Positions 44,300 to 58,072 of a DNA stretch of 64,000 bases are shown here, piece after piece (position 1 is the stretch's first letter; each line of letters starts with the position of its first letter). Source of the stretch: Purpureocillium takamizusanense (Eukaryota; Ascomycota; Sordariomycetes; Hypocreales; Ophiocordycipitaceae). The translations under genes were made by a program, and so were the position numbers. The stretch covers positions 434,001-498,000 of the forward strand of contig NC_063070.1 of assembly GCF_022605165.1 (NCBI RefSeq), given 5' to 3'. The notes under the pieces were generated by a model that was not told the origin of the DNA, did no database searches, and was given only the letters and a program-made list of their open reading frames with translations.

Positions 44300-47200
44300 A
44301 GTTAATATTAATATTTCTTTTTAATATTCTTTATTAGCTTATCTTATAAAATATTTATAAGCTTTAATATACTTTACCTCTTTAAATAGCTCTTATATTA
44401 ACTTAAGATATTAACTTTATTTAATTAAAGCTTTTTCTTTAATTCTTTAATTATAAGGCTTTTAATAAATTATAAAGATCTCTTTTACTTTATAAAATAT
44501 ATTATTACTTATTTATATTAATATAAGCTAATTATTTAAAATAGCTTAAGTAAATATAAAGTTATTACTTATATACTATAATTAATCTATATAGAAATAG
44601 TTATATATATTTAAGGGTAGGCCTATTAGCTTAATTATATATAAGCTTATTACTTTATTAATTATATATTTTAAATATAATTAATTAAGCTTTTTCTTTA
44701 ATCTTATAGAGGTATAATTATAAAGGTTTAATTAGACTTTATCCTTTACTTTATACCTATTTATAGAGCTATATATATAATTAATATATTACTTTTATTT
44801 AAGTAAGGTAATAGCTATTATAGAGTTATAAAGCTTTATAACTTATTTAAGCTTTATTATAAAGGCTTATATTTTATCTTTTAATATAGTATTTTAGCCT
44901 ATCTTTTTTATAAAGGAAAGGGGGCTATTTATAATAAATTAAGAGTAATAGCTATAAAGTATAAAGAAAGGGGATATATTAATTAAGGTACTTATTTAGC
45001 TATTAAGTATAAATTAAGTTATAAGTAATTATTAATCTTAATTATCTTAATTATAATTAATATAAGCCTTAAAGTATACCTATACTTTTTAATTAATCTT
45101 TTAATACCTTTATTTATTTAAGGGTAATATATTATATTAAGCTATTATTTAATATTTACTAGCTTATAAAGGTATTACTAAAAGCTATTTATTTAGTTTA
45201 TTCTTTAATTATTTATAATAATAATAAGCTAGCTATATTAATAAAAGTAATATTAAAGGAAGTACTTTATATATATAATAGTATTTATAATAGCTATTAG
45301 CTTTAATATAATTTCTTTATTAAGCTTATCTTAAATAACCTATAAAAAGTAATATTTATTTATTAAGGGGAGGTCTATAATAAAGTCTATTTATATCTAT
45401 CTATAGAATTAATTAAATATAAATAAGGGCTATAATAGGCCTTTTTATATTCCCTTTATATCTTTATATAACTATAAGTATTATAGTTATAAAGAAACTT
45501 TTTAATATATTATTATATTAAGGGCTAATAAAACTCTTATAGTAATATAGCTATTATATCCTTTTTATTAAGGTATTTAAAAAAGGGGGAATTATATACT
45601 TATTATATTAGCTAATCCTTAAGTTTATTTTATAAGTCTATTCCTTTAAGAATAGACCTTACTTCTATATTTATTACTTAAAGGGCCTTAAATACTTAAA
45701 GGCAGTCCTTATAGTAAAGGTTCTTTATTATATTAAGGCTATACTTTATAATCTATACCTTAAGGCTAAGCTTTAAGTTAAAAGTATAAATATTACTTTT
45801 AATTATATAAAGGGCGCTTTAATATATTATATCTCGCTTTATCTCTTATTAATATAAAGAGCTTAGCTAAGGGTTAAAGAATAAAGTTATCGATATAATT
45901 AAAGTAGCGCTTATATATATATATATATAAGGCGCTTTAAGGGATAAATTATAAGTCTTTAACGTTATAGTCTCTTTAAGTCTTTTAATTTTAGTCTTTA
46001 TAAAAAAGTATATTAAATATTATAGCTAGCTTATTTAATTTATATTTTAATAAAAAATTAAACCTTAAAAATAGCCTTATTTAATATATTTATTACTTTA
46101 ATAAGCGCTAATAAGTTATAAAGTATTTTAAGTTCTTATAATTTATAAATACTATAAAGCTTTTATAATTATAAAGCTTTTATAATTATAAAGCTTTATT
46201 AATTATAAAGCTTTATTAATTATTACTTTAAGTAATAAATAATTATTAATATTTCTTTATTATAAATAAAGTAATTTTATTTAATAAAGGATAGTTTTTA
46301 TAAATAAAAGCTATTAACTTCTATTAGCTATTTATATCTTATTAAAGTATTCCCTTTAAGGTAATCTTATTATAGTTTATTTTTAAGAAAGTAAATAAAT
46401 TAAGGTTTTATTATAAAAAGATTAAAGCTTTTATAAAGAGCTCTTTAAGGGCTTTAAATATTATTTAATATTCTTATTTTTATATAAATAAAACTTACTT
46501 TTTTATTAAGGCTATAAATAGCGCTATTATATTTAAGAACTTAAGTATAAAGACTTAATAATAATTAATAAACTTTAATAAGCTTTATACCCTTTTTTAT
46601 ATTATTAAGGCTAATTATTTAATAATTACTTTTATTTTTATAAGGTTTACTTTAATGCCCTTACTTATATAAATAACGAAACTTAAGTATTTAATAGTCT
46701 TAACCTTAAATTAATATTTATTTAAGTTAAGATATAGGCTATAATCTTAAAGCCGCTTAAGTATTTACTATACTTTTATATAGTATTCCTTAAGGGTATT
46801 ACTTATATAAATAAGGATATTATTTATATAAGTAAAGTAAAAATCGTTTAAAAAGTCTTATAATATATTATTAATATAATATTAAAAAGTTATTAAGGTA
46901 TCGCTAAGGCTAAATAAAGTAATTATTTACTTAAAAAGACTATATCTTATATAAAAAGTAGTTTTTTACTCTTTTTTTATTATTATTTATACTTTATAGA
47001 ATACTTATATTATATTAAGTTTAATAAATTAATATATACTTATTAAGTTATAAAGGGTATTATTAATAAAAAGGATTAAATAATAATTTACTTTTATAAT
47101 AGTATTAAAGGTATAATAATTATAATAAAATTAAAGCCTACCCTTTAGCTTTTATATAAAAAGGATTAATATTATTACTTTTAAGCTATTAACTTTAATA

Positions 47201-48950
47201 AACCCTTTATCGAAACGGTTATTAAGGGTCTTCTATAATATTAATACCTCTTTATATAATATATTATATAGCGCTCTATAAAGTATAGGTAAGTTTTTAC
47301 TATTTAGGCTTATTTTAAAGGGGATTTAATAATCTATATTAAGCTTATAGGGGTTAAGCTTATTTATTTTTTATTTCTTAAAAAATAAAAATAAGTTATA
47401 AAAGTATAGTAAGATAATTACTTAAAGTTCCTTTTTTAAAGATAGCTATTTTAGCTATATCGCTACTTTTTTACTTTTTAATTTATTATATATATCTTAT
47501 AAAGGTTAATATTATAATATAATAAGTATTTTTTATATCCCTTAAGAATAAATTATTAAGGGGCGGCCCTTAATAATACTATACTTATATTTATAATAGG
47601 CTATATTAAAGCTTACTTTTATATAAAATTAAATAAGACTTTATATATTATATTTAAGGTTTCCTTAAGATAAAAGGGAACTTTAATTAAGGTATTATAT
47701 AAATATAAATAGGCTATAAATAGCCTTTTATATCTATAATTAACTATATTAGCCCTTTAATAACTACCTTATTTATAATATTTAATATACCCCTTACTTT
47801 ATAAAAAGGGATCTTCTTTATTAAGACCTTAAGGTCTTAAGCTATTTCTTTATTTATAGCTATATAATATTTATATCCTTTATCGATAAATATAAAATAA
47901 AAAAGACTTTTATTAATTAATATTATTATTATTAATAAAGTTATCTTTAAATATCCTTTAAGCTTTATTTTCTCTATTTATATTACTATAGGCCCTAAAA
48001 TATAGCTTTACTTTAAGGTAGTACTTTTCTTTATATAAGCGCTATTTCTTTACTTTTACTTTCTTTATTACCCTTACTTTTAAGCTAAGGCTTAATAAAG
48101 ACTATATAATATAGCTTAATTAAGTTTAATACTATAAGTTATTTCGCTAAGGTATAAAGGTAATACGCTATAAAGTAGTTACTCCCTTTATAATAGAGGT
48201 ATAGCCCTTTATTTTTCTTTCTTTCCCTTTTATCTTTAATAGCTTATTTAATTTAATAAGGCTTATTACCTTTTTTTATTAAGTTTTCTTAAAGGCCTTT
48301 TTTATTTAAGTTAATTTTATACCTTTTAAAGTAAGTAATTAATATTATAATATCGCCTTTATAATTAATAGTTAAGACTATTAAAGGGTAGTCTATTTAT
48401 TTTACTTTTAAGTAAATAAATTAGTATTTATATTAAGCCCGACCTTTCTTTTATAATTCTTTAAAGTATAAGGTCTTTTTAAAGTTTTAAGTAATTTCTT
48501 AAAGATATTAAATATATTTATAAAAGGTATTTAATATCTATACTGTAATAAGCTATTCCTTTATAATATTAGATATAATATTTTATAGCATTAAGATTTA
48601 AGTATCTTTTATTTAGGTAAATCTACTTATATTTATAAAGGTATTCTTAAAGTTAAAGAAAAAGGTATTAAAAGGCTATTTATCTCTTTAGTATAGGCCT
48701 TATAGCTTATTAAGCGCTCTTTCATTTATTTATTTATTATTAAAGAAGTATTTAATATAATCGAAAAAGGCCTATAATTCTTTTTTACCTTTAAGTCCCC
48801 TTTAAGTCTAAAATCCCTTTATATAAAGCTATAATTAAATAAATAGCGTATTAAAGAGCTAATATTAAATAGCTTTACTTTCTTTATTAAGGCCTTTTAC
48901 TTTATTAATCTTATATTTACTTTTTAATTAATATAAAAAAATAAAAAAAT
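44300..48950 (-). mobile_element. Gypsy-type retrotransposon relic C
   Basis: Read on the minus strand, 46796-46850 gives an aromatic-x-N-N-ILIY box followed by SNTLKE-like residues, which is the reverse-transcriptase active-site region with both Asp codons turned into AAT. The segment 47800-48930 has an inverted partial copy at 31735-32880. Length and order suit gag-pol of a Ty3/Gypsy element. RIP stops occur throughout and terminal repeats were not identified, so the boundaries are approximate. Confidence 0.6.
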
Positions 48951-49462
48951 TTTATCTTACTATCTTATATTAGCTATTTAACTAGCTTTTACTTTTTAGG
49001 CTTAAGCGCTATTTCGCTAAAGGCTATTTAATTAAGTATAGATTATAGCTATACCTTTAAGTATTTAAGTTTTATTTATTAAAGCGCTTATTATTATACT
49101 TATTATTATATTTACTATTATACTTATTATTATACTTATTATTTTATTAAGAGCCTATAGGCTATCGCTAAGTTTATTTTTATTACTTAGTTTTTTATTA
49201 TTAATAATATATATTATAATAGAGCTAGCGCTATATAATAAGAGCCGGTCGGTTTATTAATATTTAATATACTATAAAGAAGGGAAATTAAGGTTATATA
49301 CTAGGTAGCCCCTATATACGCGGCGCTTATTACGTATAGCCTTACGTAATTAATTATAGGCTTAGGTTAGTATAGGGTCCTAGCTATATATAGCGTTATT
49401 ACGCTTAAGGCTATACCTTAGGCTCTTATTAAGCTAAGCCCCTTATAGAACCTTAATAAGGC

Positions 49463-49945
49463 TATAAGAAAGAGGGATAAAGGCAGAGGAAGGTAAAGAT
49501 AATAAGGAAATAGGGATATATAGAGACAAAAGGGGTAATAGTAATAAAGAGATAAAATAGGTAGTTAAGATAGTAAAGGTATTAAATTACTTAATCTTCT
49601 ATCTCATCTAGACTAGGAGGCAATAGCCCTATATATAATAAAATAGACTCGGCCTTCGGTCTGATTATCTATCCGTCGGTCTAATACTATTTTTCAGCTT
49701 GGCGTTATAGCTGAATATAGCTGAATATAGCTGAATTTAGCGTGGCTTTAGTCTTAAGTTTAGACCTATAGCTGAATTTAGCGTGGCGTTATAGCTAGAA
49801 CCTTAATAAGGCTAGTCAGGTCTAGTCTCTATATAGTAATTAGGACTATACCTATTATCGCCTAGTCTCTTATATAAATATCCGTCGGATATTTATTAAA
49901 TACCCGTCGGGATATTTTATCTATAGTATATAGTTATATAATATA
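49463..49945 (-). mobile_element. LTR-like repeat alpha, copy 3 (3' LTR of relic B)
   Basis: Same orientation as copy 1 and follows relic B read on the minus strand, so it is interpreted as its 3' long terminal repeat. This copy keeps the most CA and TG dinucleotides (GGCAATAGCC, GGTCTGATTA, CAGCTTGGCG, GCTGAATATAGCTGAAT, GCGTGGC) and is therefore the least RIP-mutated of the three. Confidence 0.72.
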
Positions 49946-49999
49946 TTACTAATATATAGTAACTTACCTATATATATTACTTTAAAGTATTTAGCTAAG

Positions 50000-52900
50000 C
50001 GATCGTTATAATAGACTTTAAGGAGTTCTTAATATAAGGTTAATTCTATTAATATAAAAATATATCTATTATATTATATTAATTTATTATCCCTTACTTT
50101 TTAAACTCGGTCCTTAACTATACTTTACCTAAGGGATATAAGAGTAATTCGCTATTAAGTTTTCTTATTGCGGTCTTAAGCCTACTTTATTAATACCCTT
50201 AAGTCTATATTATCTAAGATCTTTATTTCTATAGATATAGCTTACTTTACTTAAGTATAAGTAAGGGCTAGGTTCTACCCTATTTTATTCCTTACCTAAA
50301 AGCTTAAGCTTTATAGGTTTACCTTTAATTCTATATTAAACCGCCGGTTTTACTTAAAGGTTAAGAGCTATAGCCCCTTTTCCTCTTAATATATTATATT
50401 TATAGTAACTTCTTAAACTATTACTATCCTCCTCTAAAAGTCTAGTAATAGATTAATATTCTAAAGCGCTTTACCTTTATAATTTAGCCTCCTTAATAGC
50501 CTATTTACTAAGTTATTTTTACCTAATTAATATTTAATAATAAAGTTAAATAAAGCTAGTTATATATATTAGTATACCTACCTTTTATTTAACTTTATCT
50601 ATTTTATAAAGGTCTATAAATTTTAATAATCTAATAATACCTTTATTAAAGTCGCTATTCCTTCGGTATAGTATCGCTAATATTTAAACGATTTAATAAT
50701 AGTAAATAACTCTTTATTTAAAGTCCTATAATTTACTTTCTAGTCGATAAATTTATAAGACTAAAAGGCAATAAAGTACTAACGTCCCTTATTATTAAGC
50801 TAGGATAAAATCCTAGCTATTATAAAGTTCGATATATTAGTCTTTATATATATTAGCCTATTTAAATCGAAATATTATAATAAAGGTACTTTTTAAAAGG
50901 TATTTTATAACTTATAAAATACTACCTTTTTATTAGTATTTAAGTCTACCTTTTTAGGCTTTTTACTATCCTTACTACCCTTAAGTAATATATTTAATAG
51001 CGATATAATTTAAGAATATTACTTAATAAACTATCGATAAAAATTATAAAATCTTAAAAAGACTTAAATCTCTTAAAAAGTCTTAGGCTTTTATTATTCT
51101 ATAATAGCGGCTACTTAGCGAGGATTTATTAAAATACCCTTAATTAATAAAATAAACTTAAGAAACTTAATAGATTATTAATAAAAGGTATACTTATTTA
51201 AGTTAATATATAATTTAGCTTTATATATATATATTAGGATTTATTAAAGGTATTAAATATATTCTTTTTATATTTTCGAGAAAATAAAGATATTATTTAA
51301 ATATATTATATAAATAATATTAACTAGCCTTTATAATACTTTATAAATATAATTTTAGAAAGTAGTTAATATATTTATAAGTCTAAATAATATTATTAAG
51401 TATTTAAAATAACTATAATAAGTATAAAAGGTAGTCTTTTATTTATTGCCTTCTTAAATATAAATATAATAATATATATCCTTAATATCGATCTTCGAGA
51501 AATAATAAGCCCCTTTATAATAATCTATAATCTTAGAAATAAGGGGTAATATATAGTAATTCTTTACTAAGATACTATTAAGTCCTTAATAATCTATATA
51601 TAATCGTAATTTACTATCTTTCTTTAATATAAAGAGGATTAATATACCTATTAAGCTCTTTAAAGGTTAGATTTATTTATTAGCTTAATTCTCTTAGATA
51701 TAATTCTATAGCTTTTATAGCTTAGCTTATAAAAGTAAATAAAGGGGTCTATAAAGAGGTATTCTATTAAGTATAAGATCGATAATATAATTAATTAATT
51801 TATAAAGTAGTAAAATATTAGCGTAAATAATATCGAAGATATCTTTATATTTTATTAATTTAAGGGATAAGTTATTACTTATTTACTTTTAATTTACTAT
51901 TAATTTCTCTTTAAGTCTTAAAGTAGTATTAAATTATTATCCTTTATTATTATATATACTTTCGCTTTATTTCGATACTTTTAAGTAAACTTCCTTAATT
52001 TTAAAATTCTAATATTAATTTATTAATATTTAAATTATTATTTCTAATTTATTAAAGTAAAGAAGATCTACTATTTTATTAATATAGGTATACCTAAAAG
52101 GATAGGGTATCCCTTTACCTTTAAGTCTTAATCGATAGCGATATAATAGTAAAGAAACCCTTAGCTTTATCCCTTATTATCTTCTATAATAAGAGGTATT
52201 TCCTAAACTCTATATTAAGGAATATATAGTCTTCTTAATATAAATAAAGTTAAGGAATTCCCTTTAATTTCTTATAATTAATATTACTATATAAATTTAA
52301 TATTAATTAAGTCTATTTTAAAATAAATATTAAATCTTATATATATTTAGACCTTAATTTAGCTATTAACTATTATTAATATAATAAGGTATTATATTAC
52401 TTATTCTTAAGGAATAAAGACTAAAGTATAAATACTTATTTTAACCGCTTATAGTTTCCTTACTATATAATATAATCTATATTCCTTTAGGGCTTTAAAT
52501 AAGCCTAAAAAAAGTAATCTTTACTCCTATAATTAAAATACTATAGCTTTATAGCCTTAAGTATAGACTATACTAATATAATATTAAGCCCTATTATTAA
52601 GATAATAAAGGATATAACTTAATTATTTTATTAAGGTCTCCTTACCTTAAATTACTATTAAAACTGAAGTATATAATAGGCATTATTTATAAGTACCTCT
52701 TTTTTTTTTTATATAATAATCTATAAAATCCTATACTTATTAAGTAATCTATATTACCTCTTTATATATTTTATTCTTAATTAAAGTCTATAAATTAATC
52801 TATCTTTAAAGCTTTAAGTATAGCTTCTTAAAGAAGGTAAATATATAGTCCGTTTTATTAATATATTTAAAGTATTTCTCTATTAAGTTAAGGTAGATAT

Positions 52901-53455
52901 TAAACTTAATTAAGGATTACTATTTTTATTACGTTACCCTTTAGTATAAAGCTATAAGTATAGCCTTATAATTAATTAAGTCTTAAAGTAATATATAAGT
53001 TTAGTCTTTAAACTTTTCTTAAATCGTCTTTAATTAAGCTCTTTATTCTTCCTTTTAGTTATTAAGGAAATAATCTTATTTTATTTATCCTTCTTAATAT
53101 ATATAGTCTAAAGTAAATATAATTTATTTCTTATCTTATCTATATTTCTTAAGTATACTTATAAAAGCCTACTTTATATCTTTTAGCTAGTTTTATTAGC
53201 GTTATAAGTTAATAAAGTAGCTTAGTTTTAAGATATTAATAATTTTAACTTTAGCGTTATAATTAAATAATTTAGAAATACTTTACTTATATCTTAATAA
53301 TATTACGCTATATTTCCTTACTTTACTTAAAGAATATCGTAATTCCCTTTCTTTATTTTATAAGGCCTTTAACTCTTTAAGTTATTTAATATAAGCTTAT
53401 ATTACTTATATTTATTCCTTTAAGGTAGGCATTAAGGTAATAAGGGTTATATCGG
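50000..53455 (-). mobile_element. Gypsy-type retrotransposon relic B (internal region)
   Basis: Minus-strand copy matching relic A: 53370-53450 corresponds inverted to 37740-37830, and 50700-50830 to 40385-40475. The reverse-transcriptase box is seen on the minus strand at about 51282-51312, reading Y-L-N-N-I-F-I-F-S. No 5' terminal repeat is seen beyond 53455, so the element is truncated at its 5' side. All frames are broken. Confidence 0.62.
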
Positions 53456-54360
53456 ATATACTTATAGTACTCCTTATAGATAGGTCTATTTATTACGTCG
53501 CGCTATATATAATACTAGCGGCTTATTAGCTTTTTATCGATATTATCGCTACTTTTTAGGTAACTAAAAGGAAGCTTTAAGAATTATAATAGCTTACTCG
53601 CTAAATATTAGTTTAATAGTTAAGTAAGAAAAGCAATAATATAGTTAAATAAGTATAAGGGTAATAATATTATAAGATTAAAGCTTATAGGTTTAAGCTT
53701 TTAGTTTACTAACTAGACGGGCTTTAATACCCTATAGTTCGGGGGCGTTATATATATACCCTAATTCTTTACTTAGGCTTATATATATACGTTCTATTAT
53801 AGTACTTTATTATATAAAAGGTATAGCTATAATATTACCTATCGTACTACTATATAGTATTTATTATATAAGCTATAATAGGTTACTATAAGCGGCCCGC
53901 GCTTATATACCTTATTTATATAGGGGTAAGAGCTATATAATATACGATTAGCTAAAAATAAAATAAAAAGTAAACTATCTATATAGCTAGACTTTTCTAT
54001 TTATATAAATAGTATTACTTTAGTTTTTTATCCTTATAAGGTTTTTTAATATATTTAATTTTTTAGCCTTAAATAATTTACTTAAGCTTAATTAATAATA
54101 ATAAATAAATAATATTTTCTATTTTATTTTATATTATAATATTATTTTATATATTATCTATTATTAACTAGCTTATAATAGGGTTAGTTATATATTATAT
54201 ATAAGCTTATTATAGCTTCTTTACTTATTATAACTTAATATAAAATAATATAATATTATTAGCCTAGCTTAATAAGTCTTAGGATATATAAAATTAAAGA
54301 AATATAAAATAGTAATACTTATAAATAAATAAAAATATCTACTCTATATTACTAAAGCAT

Positions 54361-55855
54361 CTATAAAAGCATCCGACGAGGATCTTCGATATACTCCTTA
54401 ATCTTAACGAGGAACTGCACCGCTTCCCTGCCATCTAGTAGGCGGTGGTCATATGTTAATGCAAGGTACATCATAGGACGGATTTCAATCTTGCCATTAA
54501 TAGCAATGGGGCGGTCTTTAATGGCGTGGAGTCCAAGAACGGCGCTCTGTGGGAGATTGATAATCGGCGTGCCCATCAGAGAACCGAAGACACCGCCATT
54601 GCTGATTGTGAATGTGCCGCCTGCCATATCCTCGATGGTCAGCTTGCCGTCGCGCGCCTGTGTTCAGTGATCAGTATATATCGAGACTCATTGGCCCAAG
54701 GTTTCTGCGCACCTTTTTTCCCATGTCGGCAATGGCCTTCTCGATCTCGACCATGTCCATCGACTCCACATTGCGGACCACAGGTGTAACAAGACCCTTT
54801 TCGGTGGCGACCGCGACGCTGATGTCGACGTAGTCGCGGTACACGATAGTGTCGCCACCGTTGGGACCCTCGATGGATGCGTTGACCGCGGGTATATCCC
54901 TCATGGCGAGGACGGCGGCCTTGGAGAAGGCGCTCATGAACCCAAGCTTGATCCCCGTTTTCTTCAACACTTCATCCTTGTACAGTTTCCGGAAGTCCAT
55001 GATGTTAGACATGTCGACCTCATTGAATGTTGTCAGCGAGGCGGCGGTGTTCTGGGATTGCTTAAGGCGCTCAGCTATGCGCAGGCGCATCCGGTTCATC
55101 TTGATCTAGAGCAGCGAGTATTGTCAGCCAGTCGACCTTCAGTCCATGGATGGTGACGCTTACCCGACGCTCCTCGCGACCACCGGCGGTGGCTGGTGAG
55201 CTGGGGGTGGCCGGATGTTGGGCGGGTTGAGCCTCGTTCGTCGCTTGTTTTGATGCCTCGGACTTGATGGGCGGCGGCTGTTCTGATTGCTTTGTTTCTG
55301 GCACCTGGGGCTTGCCCGATTCCGCTTTCTTCTCGTCACGCGATGGATCCTTTTGGGCCTCCTCTTTCCCGCCGCTCTGCGTGGACGATTCTGGCTTCGA
55401 GCCTCCAGCGATTGGCGAGCCACCGAGCTCAAGACGGATCAGGTCCTGCCCAACCGTAACGGTGTCCTCCTCGCTGACAAGAAATTCCTTGATGGTTCCA
55501 GCCTCTGGTGCATTGACTGCGACGTCGATCTATTTGCATTCCGACGCTGTCAGCGCGGGAAGGATGACCGCCTGCACTCCATGCAAGACAGCTCAACTCA
55601 TCGTACCTTGTCAGTTTCGATTGTAGCGATCTCCTCGTCTTGTTCCACATATTCGCCAATTCCTTTGGAGAATTGTTTTAATGTTCCTTCCGATATTGAC
55701 TCGGCCATCTGCGGCACCTTGACAACCTTGTCTGCGTAACCGCGGACGGCCTGCATCATCGCGGGAAGCGCAACTAGCGGGCTCCTGCGAGGCTGATGCT
55801 GCGTTGGACGCAGCAACACCATGCGGGAGACAACAGCTATCCTTCTGGACAACAT
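54361..55855 (-). CDS. KGD2: 2-oxoglutarate dehydrogenase E2, dihydrolipoyl succinyltransferase
   Basis: Model complement(54361..54657, 54713..55105, 55164..55529, 55607..55855), 434 aa, all GT-AG. Kgd2 transfers the succinyl group to CoA in the mitochondrial 2-oxoglutarate dehydrogenase complex. The N-terminus is basic and presequence-like. The lipoyl domain (about 43-118) has the lipoylated Lys in IATIETDK at residue 83, the last codon of exon 1. A Pro/Ala/Glu/Lys-rich linker follows, then the catalytic domain from about 206 ([18 protein letters not shown]) with [19 protein letters not shown] and the active-site HRLLDG (His407, Asp411). It ends in the usual DPRRMLL. No separate peripheral-subunit-binding domain is seen, as in fungal Kgd2. 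The stop codon lies at the edge of the RIP block. Confidence 0.96.
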
Positions 55856-58072
55856 GGCGGGCTGCGCGTGCGTGACAGGCTTGTTCAGTGTCGGCGTTCT
55901 CGGCTGTGGCTGTTGGTGTGTCTAGTAATGTGACAGAAAGGAGTCTTGTCGTAGGAGCCGTGGATTCCAGGAGGGTAAGGTGCATCAGACTCCAGGCCAA
56001 GTGCCTGCCAAGCTCTCCCTGGCTTTCTGCTGGCAGGAGCAAGTAAGTATCCTCTTGTCTCTCTCACGCGGATTGTGACTAAATAAGTACTTTGCAGTAC
56101 CTCCTCTCGTTGAGAAAATTTTAGGCAGGTGGAAACTTGAGTAACCAGCTTAGCCGGAGCTCGGGACCTTGTCGTGGTTCTAATTGGCCACCACTTTTTG
56201 GTTGCCCGGCTTCTCGGTGAGCGTTTCTCGGTCTGCTGTGCCCTTCTCTCGCCCACCCTATACAACATGCGATTACGAAGTACTTCGTATATTTCCGCCG
56301 GTTCAACCCAGTTCCTCGTTTCTAATCGTCTTCTGCGTAATGACCGCCCACGGCAGATGCCAGCCACGAGGACTCTCAGTATTATAATCTCCTGGGACCA
56401 ATGCTACCCCGCAGACGCTGGGCATCATTCACACCAGGAATCATCGACAAATTCGCAACCTTGCTATTGCCGAAGCAACAGTATCAAATACCTCAATTGG
56501 TGGCAGTCGGCACCATCGCAAAAAGTAAAAAACTCATACCAGTATGTCGTCTCTAGATGCATACAAGTACGTCACACGCAGGGCTGGCTACGATTGAGTC
56601 GCTCGAAGCGACTACTTGATCTCCTTGGCTAAACCTGGCCGGCCTGTAACTAATGTGATGAAGATACCTACGTACGAAGTACTCGCGTAGTATGACGCTG
56701 GGGGTACGTACCTGCCAAAGGCGGGACCAGGCGAAGCGGGTCGAGCCAGGCCACAAGGCACCAAGAGCCCCCGGCCAATCCCAAGTCCTCCAAACACAAC
56801 CACGAACTGCGGCGAGGAGCCCGCATCAATTGACACTGGCAGGAAAGTCCGTCGTGATAATCGATCAACTTGCAGCGGTGCGGCACGGAACCACTAAGAA
56901 GAGCTTTAAATACCCCAATCAGATATCGGAAAGGGGAAAAGCTGCCAGGCCGCGCATCGAAAGCTCCACCCACCAGTACGGCGGACGGAAATCGAATTGT
57001 CGACCCTGATACAAACGGCAGCAACGATGTCTTCTCGGCGAGCGGCACTGTAAGTCTCAGCTACACGTAACAGAGCCAGTTACCAGACGCTAATGAACGC
57101 GTGACAGGTCCCTGTACCGTCGGTCGCTGAGACTGGCACTGGACTGGGCCGTCCAGCGCCAGCTCTGGCGTGGCCAAGCGTTGTATATACGGTCACTGTT
57201 CGAGGCAAACCGCCACGTGGCCGATCCCAGGCAACAAAGGGTGCGACAATCAGCCAAGCACGATAGAAACGAGCGATCCCAGTCACGGAAGGCTGCTGAC
57301 ATGATGTGTGCCGCAGGCGTTATTGTCCGAGACAGAAAAGCTGCTTGACAGCTGGAAACATCCAGACCCCTACGTTCCGCCAACGGCTCCGGGAGGCATG
57401 TCCAAATTGGAGTGCCCGTCGAATGACAGTAAGGAGTGTACACGCTAACTTCAAACAAGGCTCCAAATACGAACGCAACCTCCCATCGCCGATTCTGGAA
57501 CGTAAGTCAACCGACGCCTCCTCAACCATAGCCTGTCGCTAAAGCATCCATTCGCGAACCGCTAGCCCCCCCCAACCCCATCAATAGACATTGACAGGAC
57601 AATGCGTCAGCTACGCGGAGAAATTTCTGAGATAGGAAGACGGAGTCCTGTACATAAAACCGAGGACCGCAATTCAACCAGGGTGCACTTATGGCATACG
57701 TAGCTTTGACTGGGACCATCGAGTCGGAGGTACCTTCCAACCTTTGCAACACAAAGTTGAGATGAACGTGGGCTGGGCATACATGGAGACCGCCCACCGG
57801 ACGCGCAGAGATATGCACGGCCGCTTCATTTCGTGCGTCAAGCTAGGAGACGCGACGAATTGGCCGATAGATGCAATCATACGAAATGGGAGACTCAAGT
57901 TTTGAAATTGTTTCTCATTCATGATGACCATTGCCGTGGGGGATTATAGTACAACCCAGACGCGTAAAAAAAAATAGAGACCAAAGTAGCCGTGAACCCT
58001 GAACCGTGACCCCATGTCGTAAGCACCGAAAGCAATCAACCGTCGCAAGTTAAAAACAAAACACGCAGCCGT
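55856..58072. other. Intergenic region, KGD2 promoter side
   Basis: 2.2 kb between the KGD2 start and the H2A stop. No gene supported. It carries perfect CGAAGTACTTCG (about 56275) and TACGTACGAAGTAC (about 56670) palindromic words. Many overlapping short frames on both strands have no recognisable domain. Confidence 0.55.

Larger units (their letters stand above)
30311..54360. other. 24-kb RIP-mutated AT-rich block
   Basis: The whole interval is dominated by A and T with almost no CpA or TpG; I read 30541-32160 without meeting one of either. CpG and GC/CG words remain. This is the expected end-state of RIP, which converts CpA to TpA on both strands of duplicated DNA in filamentous ascomycetes. 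No intact reading frame of gene size occurs. The block holds nested, inverted and truncated retrotransposon relics listed separately; the rest is unclassified decayed repeat. Confidence 0.9.

Noticed and set aside
31735..53455. Intact retrotransposon genes inside the AT-rich block
   Set aside because: All frames are interrupted by many stops and the catalytic Asp codons read as Asn, so only relics are annotated.
55856..58072. Several 60-140 codon open frames on both strands upstream of KGD2
   Set aside because: None shows a domain, good start context with coding bias, or plausible splice continuation.
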